NCBI RefSeq assembly: GCF_024347475.1 | Contig: NZ_AP025488.1 | Coordinates: forward strand, 310,001 to 374,000 | Length of the DNA: 64,000 nucleotides | Reading direction: 5' to 3' | Source of the DNA: Vibrio fortis | GTDB taxonomy: Bacteria > Pseudomonadota > Gammaproteobacteria > Enterobacterales > Vibrionaceae | Shown here: positions 61,123-64,000 of the stretch, piece by piece | Numbering within the stretch: the first letter of the stretch is position 1 | How the letters are laid out: each line of letters begins with the position of its first letter | Position numbers and translations under genes: made by a program | Notes under the pieces: generated by a model | Database searches by the model: none | What the model was told of the DNA's origin: nothing | The model's input: the letters and a program-made list of their open reading frames with translations, nothing else

Positions 61123-63036
61123 TTAATCAGTGCTTGAGGTGTTATTGCATGCGTTGTGCAAGGGAATTCTTAGTGAGAATACCATGCCACAAGGCTCGCG
61201 CCGCGTTGCTGTGATGGTGCCGTGATACGCTTCAATAATCCGCTTTGAAATCGATAGACCAAGCCCTAGCCCCTCTGGTTTAGTGGTGAAGAAGGGGTCA
61301 AACAGTTGCGATAACTTTGACTTGGGTAAGCCGACACCGTTGTCCCAAATATCAAGAACGCAAACTTGAGATTCGAGCTTCCACTCAAGGCCGATCTGAG
61401 GGCTAGGTTGCTGATGCAGAGCTTGGGCGGCGTTGTGAATCAAATTCACTAACACTTGCTCTAACTCGGTTGGGTGGATCGCGACCTGGATATCGTCACT
61501 GATCGAGGTCATTCGCAGTGTAATTCCGTGTTTGATCAGTAGGGCACTCAAGATCCCAGTGGCATTGTTGACCGCTTGATGAAGGTTGGCGGTGTGGTTC
61601 TCTTGCTTGGTCACTTTACGGGTAAAGACTTTTAAACGCGCGATGATGTCGGTGATGGATAAGTTGAGCGCGAGCATTTTTTCCAAATTGCCTTTCACCA
61701 TATCATCGCGCCCCATTTCAAGGAGCTTGAGGCTGTTTTCGCTGTAAGTTCTTAAGGCGGCTAGCGGCTGATTTATCTCGTGGTTGATACTCGCGGAAAG
61801 CTCGCCCAATACGGCGAGCTTGGCGGTTTGTGTCAGCTCTTGCTCTGTCTGTTTGAGTTTGCTTTGAGACTCTTGATATTGATGTATGGTCTGCTGTAGC
61901 TGCTGATTTGATTGCTGTAGGTAAAGGGTACGCTTGTTGACTGTCTCTTCGAGCTTATGGTTGAGCGTGGTGAGTGCGACTTTGGCTTTGTAGGTTTGAC
62001 GCCATGACCAAGCGATCAACAATACTAGGCTGTATATCACCAAGAATATCACGTCGATTTGCATGACTTTTTTCATCTCAGTGTCGCGGCCTTTGAGAGC
62101 AACAACTTGATATTGCTGGCTACTGGTTGCAGCAGGGTAGATGTTGAATGCGCCCATTTGACTCATTTTTTGAGACGGTAATGCGGTACTGGCTTGCGGT
62201 AGATTGAGAAAGTCGTCAATCAAGGTGATTTTATCTAGCCCATATTGACGCTGCTCGGCAATCTGTTGTTGCTGAGTTGGAGTCAATGGTTGCAGCGAGT
62301 GGTAGAGCCATTGTGGCTGGCTTGAGAGAAATACGACCTGGTTGTTGTCGAGTACCACAATGTCGAAACCATCGCTGGTTAGTATCTCTTCAATGTTTTC
62401 TAGACTCACTTTTACCGTCAATACCCCAACAATCTCTTGTTTCACGTATAAGGGAGAAGAGAGAAAGTAGCCGCGAACGTTCGATCTCGCACCAAGCCCA
62501 ACGTATTGAGAGCTGAGACCGTTGATCGCTTGCGTGAAGTAGGGGCGAAACGCAAAGTTTTCACCAACAAAGGTCTTCGGATCTTGATAGTTACTCGATG
62601 CGACAACGGTGCCGCTATCATCGTGGATATAAATGGTGTCGGCCAAGCTTTGGCTCGCCCAGTCTTCTAGCAATAGGTTGAGTTGCTGTGCGGAAGTTTG
62701 CCCTGAAAAATACCCGAGTATGCGAGGATCGTGACTCAAAATCGCAGGCACTTGTTTGAACTTGGCGATCTCAGAATCGAGCTGAAGATTGGCTTTGTTC
62801 GCTGCCTCTTGCAGTTGTTCTCGAACCAGTCGCTGCTGATACTGCTCGGCTAATAAATGTGTGGCAGCAAAGCCCGCAGCGCCGAGTGACAGTGAAGCGA
62901 TAACAAAAGGGGTGAAAAAACGGGATATTTTGTTGGCCAAGGTGAACTCAGAGCTGGTTGAAAGTGTATATAGATTAGCAACATGGCTATCAAAGTACCG
63001 AGATCTTGGTAACACCGAACCTAATAGCCAACACAA
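61123..63036 (-). CDS. DctB-like sensor histidine kinase
   Basis: About 637 residues: N-terminal helix (about 43-65), a periplasmic double-Cache sensor of about 250 residues (as in C4-dicarboxylate sensor DctB), a second helix (about 328-347), a long coiled coil rich in Gln (about 355-415), HisKA with [19 protein letters not shown], and HATPase with [10 protein letters not shown] and [19 protein letters not shown]. The start is uncertain: TTG 63036, GTG 63015 or a later TTG; no clear ribosome site. It forms an operon with the GAFTGA-less regulator. No dicarboxylate transporter is nearby. Confidence 0.9.
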   Translation of the reverse strand: MCWLLGSVLPRSRYFDSHVANLYTLSTSSEFTLANKISRFFTPFVIASLSLGAAGFAATHLLAEQYQQRLVREQLQEAANKANLQLDSEIAKFKQVPAILSHDPRILGYFSGQTSAQQLNLLLEDWASQSLADTIYIHDDSGTVVASSNYQDPKTFVGENFAFRPYFTQAINGLSSQYVGLGARSNVRGYFLSSPLYVKQEIVGVLTVKVSLENIEEILTSDGFDIVVLDNNQVVFLSSQPQWLYHSLQPLTPTQQQQIAEQRQYGLDKITLIDDFLNLPQASTALPSQKMSQMGAFNIYPAATSSQQYQVVALKGRDTEMKKVMQIDVIFLVIYSLVLLIAWSWRQTYKAKVALTTLNHKLEETVNKRTLYLQQSNQQLQQTIHQYQESQSKLKQTEQELTQTAKLAVLGELSASINHEINQPLAALRTYSENSLKLLEMGRDDMVKGNLEKMLALNLSITDIIARLKVFTRKVTKQENHTANLHQAVNNATGILSALLIKHGITLRMTSISDDIQVAIHPTELEQVLVNLIHNAAQALHQQPSPQIGLEWKLESQVCVLDIWDNGVGLPKSKLSQLFDPFFTTKPEGLGLGLSISKRIIEAYHGTITATRREPCGMVFSLRIPLHNACNNTSSTD

Positions 63037-63107
63037 TCAGGGAGCATGGGCTTGAATTTCCCCAAGCGAAAGCGCAGAATCACAAAAAAATGAAAAGGAG
63101 CAACGAA

Positions 63108-63743
63108 ATGGAACTGAAAGATATTCGCCGTGAATATGCTCAGGGTGGATTGAGACGCAAAGATTTAGCGGCTGATCCTATTGACCAATTTAACCTTTGG
63201 CTTGAGCAGGCTATCGAAGCCAAACTTACCGACCCAACTGCGATGACGGTTGCCACGGTCGATAAGGACGGCCAACCTTTTCAGCGTATTGTGTTGCTAA
63301 AGAATGTCGATCAACAAGGTTTCGTTTTCTACACTAACCTAGGCAGCCGTAAAGCGCAGCAGTTAGAACACAACTGTAAGATCAGCCTGCACTTCCCTTG
63401 GCACCCACTTGAGCGCCAAGTACACATTACTGGTACCGCAGAGAAGCTGAGTGCTGTCGAGAACATGAAGTACTTCTCTTCTCGTCCAAAAGAGAGCCAA
63501 CTGGCGGCAATCGCAAGTAAGCAGAGCAGCCGCATTTCGGCGCGTGGCATCTTGGAAGGCAAATACCTGGAGCTGAAACAGAAATTTGCTAAGGGTGAAA
63601 TCCCAGTGCCAAGTTTCTGGGGTGGCTTCCGTGTTCGAGTCGACAGCATTGAGTTTTGGCAAGGCGGCGAGCACCGTCTGCACGATCGTTTCCTTTTCTC
63701 TCGCCAAGATAACTGCTGGGACATCGACCGACTTGCGCCATAG
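63108..63743 (+). CDS. pdxH: Pyridoxamine/pyridoxine 5'-phosphate oxidase
   Basis: 211 residues, an FMN enzyme that makes pyridoxal 5'-phosphate. Conserved stretches: [13 protein letters not shown] near 7-19, [10 protein letters not shown] near 42-51, RIVLLKNVD near 60-68, [10 protein letters not shown] near 138-147 and the C-terminal [12 protein letters not shown] and IDRLAP. The frame is open from 63006, but the ATG at 63108 has AAAAGGAG upstream and begins at the family's conserved start. Divergent from the dctB-like gene; followed by a terminator. Confidence 0.97.
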   Translation: MELKDIRREYAQGGLRRKDLAADPIDQFNLWLEQAIEAKLTDPTAMTVATVDKDGQPFQRIVLLKNVDQQGFVFYTNLGSRKAQQLEHNCKISLHFPWHPLERQVHITGTAEKLSAVENMKYFSSRPKESQLAAIASKQSSRISARGILEGKYLELKQKFAKGEIPVPSFWGGFRVRVDSIEFWQGGEHRLHDRFLFSRQDNCWDIDRLAP

Positions 63744-63783
63744 TTAAGCTCATCGAACAGAGTTTATTAAAACTAAATACATA

Positions 63784-63820
63784 AACACCGCGCTGTAACC
63801 TTAAAGGCTAGCGCGGTGTT
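63784..63820 (+). terminator. Terminator of pdxH
   Basis: Eleven-base arms AACACCGCGCT and AGCGCGGTGTT with a 15-base loop, followed by TTTTTTA. Confidence 0.85.
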
Positions 63821-63913
63821 TTTTTATGGCTTTTGAGAGGAGACAGTAGAAACAGAACAACCAATCTTCATCAAGCGTTGTGAGTCATATTGGGTGCATG
63901 TTGAACATCATGA

Positions 63914-64000
63914 CTAATCCGTCACCGTCACTTCACTATGCAGTACCACAGAAATCTGCCTATTGAGCAAGCTTTCGGGAATCACGGACCCAAGACCTGA
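63914..64000 (-). CDS. C-terminal fragment of an unidentified protein (continues beyond window)
   Basis: On the minus strand the frame is open from the window edge to TAG at 63916-63914, giving 28 residues that end SVVLHSEVTVTD. The composition looks like the end of a beta-rich domain, but no family can be named from so little. The 63821-63913 gap shows no other feature. Confidence 0.35.
   Translation of the reverse strand, partial: SGLGSVIPESLLNRQISVVLHSEVTVTD

Noticed and set aside
1..64000. crtS (chromosome I checkpoint site), mobile elements, integron attC sites, CRISPR arrays, tRNA genes
   Set aside because: Looked for by eye on both strands; no convincing instance found. crtS is expected on the other chromosome.

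Overview
This window is almost certainly from chromosome II of a Vibrio species. It contains the complete second-chromosome replication and partition core: rctB, an ori2 with six evenly spaced ATGATCA iterons, a DnaA box and an ATCA-repeat unwinding region, then parA2, parB2 and four parS2 sites. The species cannot be fixed from the sequence alone; the gene set (VemP/SecDF2, Lap-type secretion, PL6 alginate lyase, NADAR, DUF3283) is that of a marine vibrio. No tRNA, rRNA, insertion sequence, integron cassette or CRISPR array was seen.

Layout. 1-5.2 kb: the tail of an AroE-like dehydrogenase and aroQ; a small stress/unknown operon (GFA, OsmC, RRF-like) on the minus strand; a LysR regulator divergent from an atypical SDR and an MFS exporter. 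5.4-12.9 kb: rlmJ; the vemP-secD2-secF2 operon, in which a stalling secretory nascent chain is expected to control a second SecDF pump; and an M16 lipoprotein peptidase. 13-19.8 kb: a seven-gene minus-strand operon with a periplasmic helical-repeat protein, a LolD-like ATPase, a MacB/LolE-like permease, a LolA-like carrier, an outer-membrane barrel-like protein and a LytS/LytT two-component system. 20-25.4 kb: DUF1254 protein, two LysR regulators, a hydroxyisobutyrate-dehydrogenase-family enzyme, DUF2798, a YeeN/YebC factor and DUF3283.

25.6-36.1 kb: aromatic amino acid catabolism. phhA-phhB (Phe to Tyr), hpd-hmgA-fahA-maiA (4-hydroxyphenylpyruvate to fumarate plus acetoacetate) and aacS (acetoacetate to acetoacetyl-CoA). 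TyrR-type boxes lie in both control regions. A PL6 alginate lyase gene broken by one in-frame TAA, with a 33-bp palindrome just upstream, sits inside the cluster.

36.4-43.3 kb: a hybrid sensor kinase divergent from a periplasmic solute-binding protein; NADAR; a small conserved protein; and a Fur-box-preceded pair of OppD/OppF-like ATPases without permeases. 43.6-51.7 kb: rctB, ori2, parA2B2 and tmcA followed by a parS2 cluster. 51.7-63.8 kb: a DUF342/FapA protein; a lapC-lapG-lapD-lapB operon (c-di-GMP-controlled adhesin retention, adhesin itself absent); a DctB/DctD-like pair whose regulator has lost the GAFTGA loop; and pdxH.

Most interesting: the VemP/SecDF2 locus with a visible Shine-Dalgarno-sequestering helix; the uncharacterised Lol-like/LytSR operon; the Fur-controlled orphan ATPases; RctB-type sites outside ori2; and the paired TyrR boxes.
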